64,000 nt of DNA from Salinimicrobium profundisediminis (GTDB lineage Bacteria > Bacteroidota > Bacteroidia > Flavobacteriales > Flavobacteriaceae). The notes beneath the pieces were generated by a model that saw nothing but the letters and a program-made list of their open reading frames with translations, was not told the origin of the DNA and did no database searches. The DNA lies in NCBI RefSeq assembly GCF_026241755.1, contig NZ_JAPJDA010000018.1, forward strand, positions 1-64,000, read 5' to 3'. Below are positions 17,391-25,698 of this stretch, piece after piece (the first letter of the stretch is position 1; every line of letters begins with the position of its first letter). A program made the translations under genes and the position numbers.

Positions 17391-17416
17391 ATCTTCAAAT
17401 TTTCAAATTTTCAAAT
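17391..17416. repeat. Right octamer array of the scoA/scoB insert
   Basis: Three 8-nt units of the reverse complement of ATTTGAAR lie just after the scoA stop (minus-strand sense) and before the four-helix-bundle gene. A further half-unit pattern reaches back to 17376. Together with 16966-17000 it frames the inserted ORF like imperfect terminal inverted repeats. Confidence 0.8.
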
Positions 17417-17423
17417 CACAGTA

Positions 17424-18122
17424 TTATTTTTTTCTTACAGTTCGCTGTTCAATTCGCTTCTCATAATCTTTTCCCTGGAAGATCCTTTGTACAAATATTC
17501 CGGGAATGTGGATTTGGTTGGGGTCGAGTTCTCCGGGTTCTACCAGCTCTTCAACTTCGACCACCGTCACTGCTGCGGCACCACACATCACAGGGTTGAA
17601 ATTACGGGCTGTACCTTTAAAAATGAGGTTTCCGGCCCTGTCTCCCTTCCATGCTTTTACGAAAGCAAAATCGGCTTTATAAGCTTCTTCCATGACGTAC
17701 ATCTTGCCGTTAAATTCCCGTGTCTCCTTACCCATGGCAACTTCGGTACCGTAACCGGCAGGAGTGTAGATGGCAGGAAAGCCCTGCTGTGCTGCCTGGC
17801 ATTTGGCTGCCAGCGTTCCCTGCGGCGTAAGCTCAACTTCAAGCTCACCACTTAACATTTGCCGCTCAAATTCGGCGTTCTCCCCCACGTAGGAAGAGAT
17901 CATTTTATCGATCTGTTTCTTCTGAAGCAGCAGGCCAAGACCAAAATCGTCTACCCCGGCATTATTGGAAATACAGGTGAGCTTCTTCAGGTTGAGACGA
18001 ACAAGTTCAGAAATGGCATTTTCGGGAATTCCACTTAATCCGAATCCTCCCAGCATAAAAGTCATTCCATCATGAACCCCCTCAAGTGCTTCAGTAACAT
18101 TCTGTACAGTTTTATTGATCAT
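17424..18122 (-). CDS. scoA: 3-oxoacid CoA-transferase subunit A
   Basis: A 232-residue alpha subunit of the CoA-transferase. The glycine-rich CoA-binding motif [13 protein letters not shown] is at about residues 25-37, followed by [32 protein letters not shown] and [20 protein letters not shown]. It works with the ScoB subunit encoded downstream in ketone-body or branched-chain acid metabolism. The next gene on this strand is the four-helix-bundle ORF rather than scoB, but all three point the same way, so transcription of scoB by readthrough remains possible. Confidence 0.93.
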   Translation of the reverse strand: MINKTVQNVTEALEGVHDGMTFMLGGFGLSGIPENAISELVRLNLKKLTCISNNAGVDDFGLGLLLQKKQIDKMISSYVGENAEFERQMLSGELEVELTPQGTLAAKCQAAQQGFPAIYTPAGYGTEVAMGKETREFNGKMYVMEEAYKADFAFVKAWKGDRAGNLIFKGTARNFNPVMCGAAAVTVVEVEELVEPGELDPNQIHIPGIFVQRIFQGKDYEKRIEQRTVRKK

Positions 18123-18158
18123 TGTTGATGGTTTTATTCCGAAAAATACAAAAAAATA

Positions 18159-18185
18159 AGGGCCCTTCGTAATATGAAGGGCCCT
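18159..18185 (-). terminator. Intrinsic terminator after PBP1A
   Basis: A perfect 10-bp stem (AGGGCCCTTC and its complement) with a 7-nt loop is followed on the minus strand by TATTTTTTGTATTTTT. It lies 33 nt after the PBP1A stop and separates that operon from scoA. Confidence 0.85.
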
Positions 18186-18218
18186 CTACTAAATTTTTCG
18201 TAATAAATACGCTATATA

Positions 18219-20564
18219 TTAAAAATCCAATTCATCGGGGAGTCGATCTTCTTCGTCACTTTCATCAACACCATAAGTGCTGCAATCGGTTCTAATGGTA
18301 ACAACTTCGGGTTTCGGGAAAGGACCTTTTGCCACATTCAACTCTTTATCACTATAAACCTTCTTCATGTAAGTCCCCCATATTGGCAGTGCCATGGCGG
18401 CACCCTGCCCATACCTGATAGATGGAAAATGCACCGACCTGTCTTCAGCTCCCACCCATACACCGGTGGCGAGGTTTGGTACCATCCCAATAAACCAGCC
18501 GTCACTTTGATTTTGAGTGGTTCCGGTTTTTCCTGCAATAGGAATTTCTTCCCTGTTGAAGTTGTAGGGATATCCTGTGACCACACTTTTGTAATACGGA
18601 TCGTTAACTGCCCAGTCACCTCTCAACCTTGTTCCCGAACCATATTGGGTAACGCCTTCAAGCAGGTTCACAGTAACATAAGCGGTTTCTTTGCTAATTA
18701 CATCACGGGTTTCGGGCACATGCTGATAAAGAATGGTTCCGTTTTTATCTTCAATTCGTGTCACGATCACCGGCTTCACATAAACGCCTTCATTGACAAA
18801 GGTACTATAGGCCGAAACCATCTCGAACACACTAAGATCGGCTGTTCCCAGGGCAATGGAAGGAACTTCAGGAATATTTTCAGTATCAATCCCCAGTTTT
18901 TCAACCAAATCAATCACCGGCTTGGGTCCTGTACGGTCAATCAATCTTGCCGTTACCGTATTAATTGATTCTGCCAGGCCTTTTTTGAGGCTTACCATAC
19001 CAATATAATCATCGGCTTTACCACCACTGTTTCTTGGGGTCCAGTCATTTTGATTGCCGTGTTTGCCTGCTTCAATAGTGTGAAGGCTCTTTGGCAGCGT
19101 ATCACAGGGCGAAAGGTGCAGCTGGTCTATTGCGGTAGCATAAACAAAAGGCTTAAAGGTAGATCCTACCTGTCTCTTTCCCTGTTTTACGTGATCGTAC
19201 TTGAAATGCTTAAAATTTGTTCCACCCACCCAGGCTTTAACTTCCCCGGTTTGAGGTGTCATAGACATCATCCCTGCCTGGAAGAAAGACTTGTAGTAAA
19301 AAATGGAATCGCGCGGGGTCATAGTGGTATCTATATTCCCCTTCCATGAAAATACTTCCATTTGAGTAGGAGTGTCAAAAGATTTGATGATCTCTTCTTT
19401 TGACAGGCCCTGGTCTCTTAATATTCTCCAGCGTTCACTACGCCGCATAGCATCAGAAATAACTTTTTCGATCTCTTCTTTAGAGATATCCCTAAAAGGT
19501 GCCGTTTTGTTGTTCCTGTTCTGCCTGTCGAATTCTTTTTGCAGATTTGCAATATGCATTTGCACTGCTTCTTCGGCATACTCCTGCATACGGCTGTCAA
19601 TACTGGTGTAGATCTTCAATCCGTCGCGGTAGATATTATACTTACCGCCATCGGGTTTTGGGTTCTCTTCGATCCATTCTTTCATAAAACCCTGAAGGTA
19701 TACTCTAAAATAAGTAGCTACTCCCTCATCATGACCCTGTGGTGAAAACTTAATCTTTAACGGGAGTTGTTGTAAAGAATCTTCTTCAGCTTCTGTGATA
19801 TAATCATTTGCCTCCATTTGGCTAAGTACCACATTACGACGCTCTAAAGAGTTCTCTTTAAATTGCTCTTTTTGAGGGTTATACAATATGGGGTTTTTAA
19901 GCATTGCTACCAGCACTGCAGATTCTTCTACATTAAGGTCTTTAGGCTCTTTATCAAAGTAGATCTTAGCCGCCGATCGCACCCCAACTGCCTGGTAGAG
20001 GAAGTCGTATTTATTGAGATACATGGTGATGATCTCTTCTTTAGTGTACTGTCGTTCTAACCGCGTTGCAATGATCCATTCTTTAAACTTCTGAAGTACC
20101 CTTGCAGCCGGATTTCTGGAAGCATTTTCGGTAAACAAAAGTTTGGCTAATTGCTGGGTGATAGTACTGGCCCCTCCTCTTTTCCCAAGGAAAACAGCAG
20201 CACGCACCGTACCGCGGGCATCTATGCCCGAATGTTCATAAAACCGTTCATCTTCCGTTGCAATAAGGGCTTCTACCAGATGTTGAGGCAGGTCTTCATA
20301 TTTTATGGGAGTACGGTTCTCGTTGTAGTATTTACCCAATGTTTCCCCGTCTGAAGAAAAGATCTCGGTAGCGAGGTTTGTCTCGGGGTTTTCAAGTTCT
20401 TCAAAAGTGGGCATAGATCCAAATACTCCCCAGCTTGCCAGCAGAAAAAGGAGTACTACCAAAGAAATTCCCAATGCGAAAATTGACCAAAACCAGGTTT
20501 TATAGCGGCCGTAATTTCTTCTTTTAGCCGCTTCCTGATTTGCTTTCCCAGATGTTTTTGCCAT
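18219..20564 (-). CDS. mrcA: Penicillin-binding protein 1A (transglycosylase/transpeptidase)
   Basis: A 781-residue bifunctional peptidoglycan synthase. A short cytoplasmic tail is followed by one membrane helix (about residues 24-48). The glycosyltransferase domain has catalytic Glu104 in ATEDERFYEHSGID, then GASTITQQLAKLLF and RLERQYTKEEIITMYLNKY. The transpeptidase domain has Ser468-x-x-Lys471 (GSTFKPFVYA), SIN at 533-535 and KTG at 679-681 (KTGTTQNQSDGWFIG). It polymerises and crosslinks murein in the periplasm. It starts 3 nt after the gldH stop and ends at a strong terminator, so it is the last gene of the PSP1-gldH-PBP1A operon, an order I recall from other flavobacteria. Confidence 0.95.
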   Translation of the reverse strand: MAKTSGKANQEAAKRRNYGRYKTWFWSIFALGISLVVLLFLLASWGVFGSMPTFEELENPETNLATEIFSSDGETLGKYYNENRTPIKYEDLPQHLVEALIATEDERFYEHSGIDARGTVRAAVFLGKRGGASTITQQLAKLLFTENASRNPAARVLQKFKEWIIATRLERQYTKEEIITMYLNKYDFLYQAVGVRSAAKIYFDKEPKDLNVEESAVLVAMLKNPILYNPQKEQFKENSLERRNVVLSQMEANDYITEAEEDSLQQLPLKIKFSPQGHDEGVATYFRVYLQGFMKEWIEENPKPDGGKYNIYRDGLKIYTSIDSRMQEYAEEAVQMHIANLQKEFDRQNRNNKTAPFRDISKEEIEKVISDAMRRSERWRILRDQGLSKEEIIKSFDTPTQMEVFSWKGNIDTTMTPRDSIFYYKSFFQAGMMSMTPQTGEVKAWVGGTNFKHFKYDHVKQGKRQVGSTFKPFVYATAIDQLHLSPCDTLPKSLHTIEAGKHGNQNDWTPRNSGGKADDYIGMVSLKKGLAESINTVTARLIDRTGPKPVIDLVEKLGIDTENIPEVPSIALGTADLSVFEMVSAYSTFVNEGVYVKPVIVTRIEDKNGTILYQHVPETRDVISKETAYVTVNLLEGVTQYGSGTRLRGDWAVNDPYYKSVVTGYPYNFNREEIPIAGKTGTTQNQSDGWFIGMVPNLATGVWVGAEDRSVHFPSIRYGQGAAMALPIWGTYMKKVYSDKELNVAKGPFPKPEVVTIRTDCSTYGVDESDEEDRLPDELDF

Positions 20565-20567
20565 CTA

Positions 20568-21062
20568 TTATTGTTGTTTATTGTCTTCTATTCTAAAACC
20601 AACCTCTGTTATTCCTTCTAGGCTTTTAATTCCTTCTATGCTGTCACGCCTGCGCATGGCCTGCTGTACAGTCACCAGGTATTCACCAGATTCGGTAAAC
20701 CTGAAGTTCTCCTTATACCAAAGCTTGCTTTCCTTTACATCACCAAAGCCCGTGCCAAGCCATTCTCCAGACGGCGCAGCCATCTCATATTGAAGGGTAT
20801 CGCTTATCACCTTTCCATTTGGGAAGTTTAACTCGGTAATTAAGTAGATATTGTTGAAATTGTATTTTGAATTATTCCTGAGGTTGATAAAAAGATTATA
20901 ATCCTTAAGCGTATCGGGGGCTTCAAAGCGTATCTCTACGAGAGAATCTCTTTGCCATTCCCCGTTGGGTATGGATTCATACCTGTCAAAAACCCGTTTT
21001 TTATCACAGGATGTAAAAATTAAAAGTCCCAAAAAGAGCAAAAAAACTGATCTTTTAATCAT
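20568..21062 (-). CDS. gldH: Gliding motility lipoprotein GldH
   Basis: A 164-residue lipoprotein. The signal is MIKRSVFLLFLGLLIFTSC with the lipobox Cys at residue 19. The frame opens further upstream inside the preceding gene, but ATG 21062 gives a proper lipoprotein signal, so I use it; it overlaps the upstream gene by 8 nt. Blocks such as WQRDSLVEIRFEAPDTLKDY, LFINLRNNSKYNFNNIYLI and GFGDVKESKLWYKENFRF match GldH as I remember it. GldH is needed for gliding in Flavobacterium johnsoniae and belongs to the set of Gld lipoproteins linked to type IX secretion. The order PSP1 protein, gldH, PBP1A supports the name. Confidence 0.85.
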   Translation of the reverse strand: MIKRSVFLLFLGLLIFTSCDKKRVFDRYESIPNGEWQRDSLVEIRFEAPDTLKDYNLFINLRNNSKYNFNNIYLITELNFPNGKVISDTLQYEMAAPSGEWLGTGFGDVKESKLWYKENFRFTESGEYLVTVQQAMRRRDSIEGIKSLEGITEVGFRIEDNKQQ

Positions 21063-22209
21063 CTTTCTTCGGTTTTCTCTTTTTGCGTTTGCTCTTGCGC
21101 TTTTTCTTCCCTGTTCCTTTAGAATCAAAACGTGTAAGGCTATCCTGCCCCACCACATTGTGATAGTCGGGTTTCTCTTCCTGCTGCAGTTCTACAGCAT
21201 ATTCTTCAAGACTACTAACAGATTCCTTTTTAGAATTTGCCGCAATGATCTTGTTTGCCTGTTCTACCGTAAGCGTATGCCAGTTGCTCCAGTCACCCTC
21301 ATAAGCATACCACAGGAAACCTTTAAAAATATCAATTTTTTGACATACTGCAGTCCCTTTTTTGGTGTACAGTTTTATTTCAGACTTCGGAAAATCCTTT
21401 AATGCATCAAGATAAGTATCAAGCTCATAATTAAGACAGCACTTCAGTTTTCCACATTGTCCTGCCAGTTTCTGCGGATTAAGTGAAAGTTGTTGATATC
21501 TCGCTGCAGAAGTATTTACACTTCGGAAGTCGGTAAGCCAGGTAGAGCAGCACAATTCCCTTCCGCAGGAACCAATTCCGCCTAAACGTGAGGCTTCCTG
21601 CCTGAAGCCTATCTGCCTCATCTCAATCCTGGTGTTGAATTCGCGTGCAAATTCTTTAATAAGTTGTCTAAAATCAACCCTTTCTTCAGCAGTATAATAA
21701 AAGGTAGCTTTTGAAGCGTCACCCTGAAACTCGATATCGCTTATCTTCATTTGAAGGTTCAACCGAATGGCGATCTCACGGGCACGTACTTTCATTTTGT
21801 CTTCCCGCTCCCTGGCTTCCTGCCAAATATCAATATCCCGCTGTGTAGCCTTGCGATAAACCTTTAGCACCTCACTGCTGTCTTGCCGCACCTTTTTCTT
21901 CTTCATTTGCACGCGCACAAGCTCGCCCACGAGAGCGACCACCCCTACATCATGGCCGGGAGCAGCCTCGGTGGCTACAACATCGCCAATGCTAAGGCTC
22001 AAATTATCTGAATTTTTAAAAAAGTGTTTCCGTCCGTTCTTAAAACGCACTTCCACTATATTGAAAGGCTCCATTCCCTGGGGAAGGGCCATATTCGATA
22101 ACCAGTCGAACACCGAGAGCTTATTACAGCTATCGGTCCCGCAGGTACCGTTGTTCTTACATCCTTTAGGCTGACCGTCTTTGCCGGTCGAGCAACTGTT
22201 ACATCCCAT
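21055..22209 (-). CDS. PSP1 C-terminal domain protein, RicT/YaaT-like
   Basis: A 384-residue cytoplasmic protein with a PSP1 domain. The N-terminus is Cys-rich (CNSCSTGKDGQPKGC and on), the middle has the conserved DVGVVALVGELVRVQMKKKK, and two cysteine pairs, GSCGRELCCSTWL and QCGKLKCCLNYE, correspond to those reported to hold an Fe-S cluster in Bacillus RicT (YaaT). In Bacillus this protein helps RNA processing by RNase Y; the role in Bacteroidota is unknown. The C-terminal ~45 residues are Lys-rich (KKKRKSKRKKRKPKK), a basic tail fit for nucleic-acid binding. It is the first gene of the operon with gldH and PBP1A. Confidence 0.85.
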   Translation of the reverse strand: MGCNSCSTGKDGQPKGCKNNGTCGTDSCNKLSVFDWLSNMALPQGMEPFNIVEVRFKNGRKHFFKNSDNLSLSIGDVVATEAAPGHDVGVVALVGELVRVQMKKKKVRQDSSEVLKVYRKATQRDIDIWQEAREREDKMKVRAREIAIRLNLQMKISDIEFQGDASKATFYYTAEERVDFRQLIKEFAREFNTRIEMRQIGFRQEASRLGGIGSCGRELCCSTWLTDFRSVNTSAARYQQLSLNPQKLAGQCGKLKCCLNYELDTYLDALKDFPKSEIKLYTKKGTAVCQKIDIFKGFLWYAYEGDWSNWHTLTVEQANKIIAANSKKESVSSLEEYAVELQQEEKPDYHNVVGQDSLTRFDSKGTGKKKRKSKRKKRKPKKDD

Positions 22210-22328
22210 AATCTATATATTGAAATCCTGGAGACAGGAAATTATCCCCTTTCCGGATTGAATCTTATTAAAAACTATTGAGGTAAATATACCATTATTT
22301 ATGGAACGCACTCTTGAGAAACTAATTG

Positions 22329-23360
22329 TCAATTCTTGTACTTAAGTACTTCAGAACGGCCTTTTTTAAAGATCTTATTACTGTTACCCTTGCCTTTTCT
22401 CAATGCCTTCTGCTCTTCATAGGGCAATGCCGCAATGTCCTGGCAGTCTGTAGAACAGCAGCTACTCATTTTCTCTGCACATTCTTCACACTGAATAAAC
22501 AGGAGGTGACAGGCTTCATTGGCACAGTTCACGTGTGTATCACAGGGTTTCCCGCATTGATGGCAGTTAGAAACCACGTCTTCACTAATACGCTCCCCTC
22601 TTCTATGGTCAAAAACAAAGTTCTTGCCCAGGAACTTATTCTCCAGTTTCAGGTTTTGTACCTGCCGGGCGTATTCTATAATTCCGCCTTCCAATTGGTA
22701 CACCTTTTTAAAACCTTTGTGCTTGTAATAGGCACTGGCTTTTTCACAGCGAATACCACCTGTACAGTACATCACAAGGTTTTTATCTTCTTTGTGATCC
22801 TTGATATCTTTTTCAATGATATCAAGACTATCCCTAAAAGTATCCACATCGGGCGTCATAGCCCCTTTAAAATGACCAATTTCACTCTCGTAATGGTTAC
22901 GCATGTCTACAAGAATGGTGTTGGGGTCATCGAGCAGCTCATTAAAAGCTTTGGCGTCTACGTGAACTCCTTTGTTTGTTACATCAAAAGTGGCGTCATT
23001 AAGACCGTCGGCAAGGATCTTGTCGCGAACTTTCACCTTCAGCTTCAGGAATGATTTAATATCGTGTTCTATGGCTATGTTAAGACGAACGTTCTCAAGG
23101 AAATAAATTCCGTCGAGAAATTCTTTGAAATTTCCGAAGTTCTTCGCGGGAACAGAGAGTTGGGCATTAATACCCTCATGGGCCACATAGATTCTTCCCA
23201 GGACTTCCATTTGATCCCAGGCGATAAAGAGATGGTTCCGGAAAAGCTCCGGATTTCCAATTTTGGCATATTGATAGAAAGAGAGCGTAAGCCGGTCTTC
23301 GCCAGCCTCCTCAAGTAGTGCTTCCCTTTCTTTAGCGCTTAATTTATTGTACAGTTGCAT
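22329..23360 (-). CDS. trhO: tRNA uridine(34) hydroxylase TrhO (rhodanese family)
   Basis: A 343-residue protein related to E. coli YceA/TrhO, which makes 5-hydroxyuridine at tRNA position 34 using oxygen. An N-terminal acylphosphatase-like domain (RIYVAHEGINAQLSVP) is followed by a rhodanese domain with the active-site loop CTGGIRCEKAS, Cys199 and Cys205. The Cys-rich C-terminal domain (CHQCGKPCDTHVNCANEACH, then CEECAEKMSSCCSTDCQ) looks zinc- or metal-binding. It is a single minus-strand gene preceded by a short Cys-containing ORF and a terminator hairpin, which may form an attenuator. It diverges from recA. Confidence 0.92.
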   Translation of the reverse strand: MQLYNKLSAKEREALLEEAGEDRLTLSFYQYAKIGNPELFRNHLFIAWDQMEVLGRIYVAHEGINAQLSVPAKNFGNFKEFLDGIYFLENVRLNIAIEHDIKSFLKLKVKVRDKILADGLNDATFDVTNKGVHVDAKAFNELLDDPNTILVDMRNHYESEIGHFKGAMTPDVDTFRDSLDIIEKDIKDHKEDKNLVMYCTGGIRCEKASAYYKHKGFKKVYQLEGGIIEYARQVQNLKLENKFLGKNFVFDHRRGERISEDVVSNCHQCGKPCDTHVNCANEACHLLFIQCEECAEKMSSCCSTDCQDIAALPYEEQKALRKGKGNSNKIFKKGRSEVLKYKN

Positions 23361-23420
23361 GCTATACTAACGATTTAAGGTTAAAGAATTTTGCGCAAAG
23401 ATAAGGGTTTAAATGAAAAA

Positions 23421-23445
23421 ATGCCCGGATGTGATATCGGGGCAT
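23421..23445 (-). terminator. Terminator hairpin in the trhO leader, possible attenuator
   Basis: A 10-bp stem with one mismatch and a 5-nt loop is followed on the minus strand by TTTTTCATTT and on the plus strand by TTTTTTTCG. It lies between divergent trhO and recA, where no ordinary terminator is needed. On the minus strand it comes 63 nt after the leader ORF stop and 60 nt before the trhO start. Confidence 0.65.
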
Positions 23446-23508
23446 TTTTTTCGAACGGCTAATTCGTTATTAATACTTTTAATTCTTCAACTAAAAATAA
23501 GAATAACG

Positions 23509-23601
23509 TTAGCCACCGTCCACCCGGCAGCTGCAGCTAAGACTAACTACCGCCAGGCTACCGGAAATATTTAAAATAATATTCCGTTTTAAAAATTTCA
23601 T
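23509..23601 (-). CDS. Candidate 30-residue leader peptide upstream of trhO
   Basis: A short ORF runs from ATG (23601) to TAA (23509). It starts MKFLKRNIILN and ends SLSCSCRVDGG. The first part is basic and hydrophobic; the end has the Ser-Cys-Ser-Cys-Arg motif. There is no clear Shine-Dalgarno, as usual in Bacteroidota. It is followed by a terminator hairpin and then by trhO, a gene of sulfur/rhodanese type. Cysteine-rich leader peptides that sense cysteine or sulfur supply are known in other phyla; the parallel is inference. A chance ORF of 30 codons remains possible. Confidence 0.45.
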   Translation of the reverse strand: MKFLKRNIILNISGSLAVVSLSCSCRVDGG

Positions 23602-23722
23602 ATGTTAATAGTTGGTTTATTTAATAGATGCACAAAAGCAGAAAAGGTTGCGTATTAAATTTAGCACATATAAAAACTTATAGTATTTTAGCAGCAATAT
23701 CATATAAAAGAAGCCGAATTAA

Positions 23723-24736
23723 ATGAGCAACGAGAAAGAAAGAGAAGCTAAATTAAAAGCCCTCAAACTCACCCTTGACAAGATGGATAAAACCTATGGT
23801 AAGGGTACAGTAATGAAGATGAGTGACCAGAGCGTCGTAGATGTAGATGTGATACGCAGTGGGTCTTTAGGGCTTGACCTTGCCCTTGGAGTTGGAGGAT
23901 ATCCCCGCGGAAGAGTTATAGAAATTTACGGGCCTGAGTCTTCAGGAAAAACAACCCTTACTTTACACGCCATAGCTGAGGCACAAAAGGCAGGAGGTAT
24001 TGCTGCATTTATTGATGCTGAACATGCTTTTGATCGTTTTTATGCTGAAAAACTGGGAATCGATCTTGATAACCTGATCATTTCGCAGCCCGACAACGGG
24101 GAGCAGGCTCTTGAAATTACCGATAACCTGATTCGCTCGGGAGCTATAGACATTATTGTAATTGATTCTGTTGCTGCTTTAACACCTAAGAGCGAGATTG
24201 AAGGGGAAATGGGAGATTCAAAAATGGGATTACACGCCCGTCTTATGTCCCAGGCGCTAAGAAAGCTCACTGCTTCTATTAGCAAGACCCATTGTACCGT
24301 GATCTTCATCAACCAGCTAAGGGAGAAGATTGGGGTAATGTTTGGAAACCCAGAGACCACTACCGGTGGTAACGCGCTGAAGTTCTACGCCTCAATTCGT
24401 CTTGACATTCGCAGATCTACCCAAATCAAGGATAGCAACAGCGAAGTGCAGGGGAACAAAACCAGGGTTAAAGTTGTAAAGAACAAAGTAGCTCCGCCTT
24501 TTAAAACTGCCGAGTTTGACATCATGTATGGCGAAGGAGTTTCTAAAATTGGTGAGATTATTGACATAGGTGTAGATTACGAGATCATTAAAAAGAGTGG
24601 TTCGTGGTTTAGCTATGAAGACACTAAACTGGGCCAGGGCCGGGATGCAGTGAAAACCCTGCTAAAGGATAATCCAGATCTAATGGAAGAGCTGGAAACC
24701 AGAATAAAAGAAGCCATGACAGTGGCAAAAGCATAA
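23723..24736 (+). CDS. recA: Recombinase RecA
   Basis: A 337-residue RecA, the ATP-dependent strand-exchange protein of homologous recombination and SOS induction. Walker A is GPESSGKTT at 70-78, Walker B is [14 protein letters not shown], and loop 2 is [20 protein letters not shown]. The MAW segment [18 protein letters not shown] is typical. The C-terminus ends without the long acidic tail of some homologues. No intein is present. A Lys/Glu-rich N-terminus starts at ATG 23723. An 11-bp intrinsic terminator follows directly. Confidence 0.98.
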   Translation: MSNEKEREAKLKALKLTLDKMDKTYGKGTVMKMSDQSVVDVDVIRSGSLGLDLALGVGGYPRGRVIEIYGPESSGKTTLTLHAIAEAQKAGGIAAFIDAEHAFDRFYAEKLGIDLDNLIISQPDNGEQALEITDNLIRSGAIDIIVIDSVAALTPKSEIEGEMGDSKMGLHARLMSQALRKLTASISKTHCTVIFINQLREKIGVMFGNPETTTGGNALKFYASIRLDIRRSTQIKDSNSEVQGNKTRVKVVKNKVAPPFKTAEFDIMYGEGVSKIGEIIDIGVDYEIIKKSGSWFSYEDTKLGQGRDAVKTLLKDNPDLMEELETRIKEAMTVAKA

Positions 24737-24745
24737 AAAACTCTT

Positions 24746-24771
24746 AAAATCCCGAATTTTTTCGGGATTTT
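24746..24771 (+). terminator. Intrinsic terminator of recA
   Basis: AAAATCCCGAA and its exact complement flank a TTTT loop, and TCTCTTTTTA follows. It begins 10 nt after the recA stop. Confidence 0.9.
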
Positions 24772-24929
24772 CTCTTTTTAGGCGCAACCATTTGGCAATT
24801 TGTGCATCTCTTAAACAGAGACCCCAACCAGCCAATGCCGTTATGAAGAATCATTCCCAGATCTATGACTGCGACACCTACTGTGAAAACGGCATACTAA
24901 AGAGGGAAATTTTAAAGGCTAATTCCTCC

Positions 24930-24971
24930 GGAAGACCGGGAACCTCTCACGATTCCCGATCTTCCTTTTTT
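24930..24971 (+). terminator. Second terminator downstream of recA, end of a possible small RNA
   Basis: A 13-bp stem (GGAAGACCGGGAA against TTCCCGATCTTCC, one mismatch) with a 10-nt loop is followed by TTTTTT. The recA transcript already ends at 24771, so this hairpin implies a separate transcript starting in 24772-24900 or protection of the sigma gene from readthrough. Confidence 0.7.
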
Positions 24972-25035
24972 ACAAAACCATTCCCCCCTGTTTATTTTAC
25001 AAGACTAAAAAATATTGAGACGGTAATGCACTTTG

Positions 25036-25066
25036 TTGCAGAACCGGCTGAAATTCCTATATTTAG
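25036..25066 (+). promoter_or_regulatory. Promoter candidate of the ECF sigma factor
   Basis: TTG at 25036-25038 and TATATTTAG at 25058-25066 are 19 nt apart, close to the Bacteroidota TTG/TAnnTTTG pattern. They place the transcript start near 25072 and make the upstream in-frame TTG at 25033 unusable as a translation start. Confidence 0.45.
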
Positions 25067-25155
25067 GTCTCCTGAAGCTCCACAAAGAGCCCCGGAGAAC
25101 TACCGGTGGGCAACTATGCCGGCGGAATTTTTCAACAGCACTTAATATTGAAATA

Positions 25156-25698
25156 TTGGGCATTAAGCAACTCATACAAAAATGCAAAAAGCAGGACATA
25201 AAGGCGCAAGAGCAGCTTTATAAGATGTTTGCGCATAAATTGTTCCCGGTTTGCCTTAAGTACTCATCAACCTATCAACAGGCAGAAGACAACCTGCAGG
25301 ACGCATTTTTGATGATCTTTAAGAGCATGCCCCAGTATAAAAATAAAGGTTCTTTTGAAGGATGGATGAAGAGGATCGTGATCAACACCGCCCTTCAAAA
25401 ATATAGAAAACAAACAGTCTTTGAGATCATTAGAGATGATTTTCACAAAGATCCAGAAATTGAAGTAGAAGAGGATGAAGTTTCCGTTGATTACTTACTG
25501 GAGATCATACAACAGTTGCCAGACCGTTACCGGCAGGTCTTCAATCTCTATGTACTCGATGGTTTCTCCCATAAAGAAATTGCTGAAATGCTAAATATTT
25601 CTACCGGAACCTCAAAATCGAATCTTGCAAGGGCCAGAGTGATCCTGAAAGAGAAAATAGAAAGCAGTCTATATAAAACAGCCGCCCGATCTGTATAA
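25156..25698 (+). CDS. ECF-type RNA polymerase sigma factor
   Basis: A sigma-70 family regulator of about 180 residues. Region 2 is SSTYQQAEDNLQDAFLMIFK, then WMKRIVINTALQKYRK, and region 4 is LPDRYRQVFNLYVLDGFSHK, then EIAEMLNISTGTSKSNLARA. The frame extends upstream to 25033, but those residues have no similarity to the family. No ATG exists near the conserved start GIKQLIQKCKKQD; TTG 25156 gives the usual ECF length and is my choice, though it is uncertain. The stop overlaps the start of the next gene (TAATG), whose product has an N-terminal cytoplasmic segment and a membrane helix like an anti-sigma factor. Confidence 0.88.
   Translation: MGIKQLIQKCKKQDIKAQEQLYKMFAHKLFPVCLKYSSTYQQAEDNLQDAFLMIFKSMPQYKNKGSFEGWMKRIVINTALQKYRKQTVFEIIRDDFHKDPEIEVEEDEVSVDYLLEIIQQLPDRYRQVFNLYVLDGFSHKEIAEMLNISTGTSKSNLARARVILKEKIESSLYKTAARSV

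Larger units (their letters stand above)
23361..23722. other. Divergent trhO/recA intergenic region (362 nt)
   Basis: This region holds the leader ORF at 23509-23601 and the hairpin at 23421-23445, both described separately, and AT-rich sequence in front of recA. TAGTATTTTAG around 23680-23695 is an imperfect match to the Bacteroidota -7 box and may be the recA promoter. I see no LexA/SOS-box-like palindrome of the Bacillus or E. coli type. Confidence 0.5.
24737..25155. other. recA to sigma-factor intergenic region (419 nt)
   Basis: After the recA terminator there is about 160 nt with no convincing ORF, ending in a second terminator at 24930-24971. This could be an independent small RNA. From 24972 on comes the sigma-factor promoter region with a TTG/TATATTTAG pair at 25036-25066. 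A frame open through most of the region crosses both hairpins and is not believable as a gene. Confidence 0.45.

Noticed and set aside
21063-21158. Longer GldH start inside the PSP1 gene
   Set aside because: It would hide the lipoprotein signal behind 32 basic residues encoded by the Lys-rich tail region of the preceding gene.
24792-25145. Open frame of 117 codons after recA
   Set aside because: It starts at a TTG, crosses a strong terminator hairpin at 24930-24971 and the sigma promoter, and its translation has no recognisable or well-composed domain.
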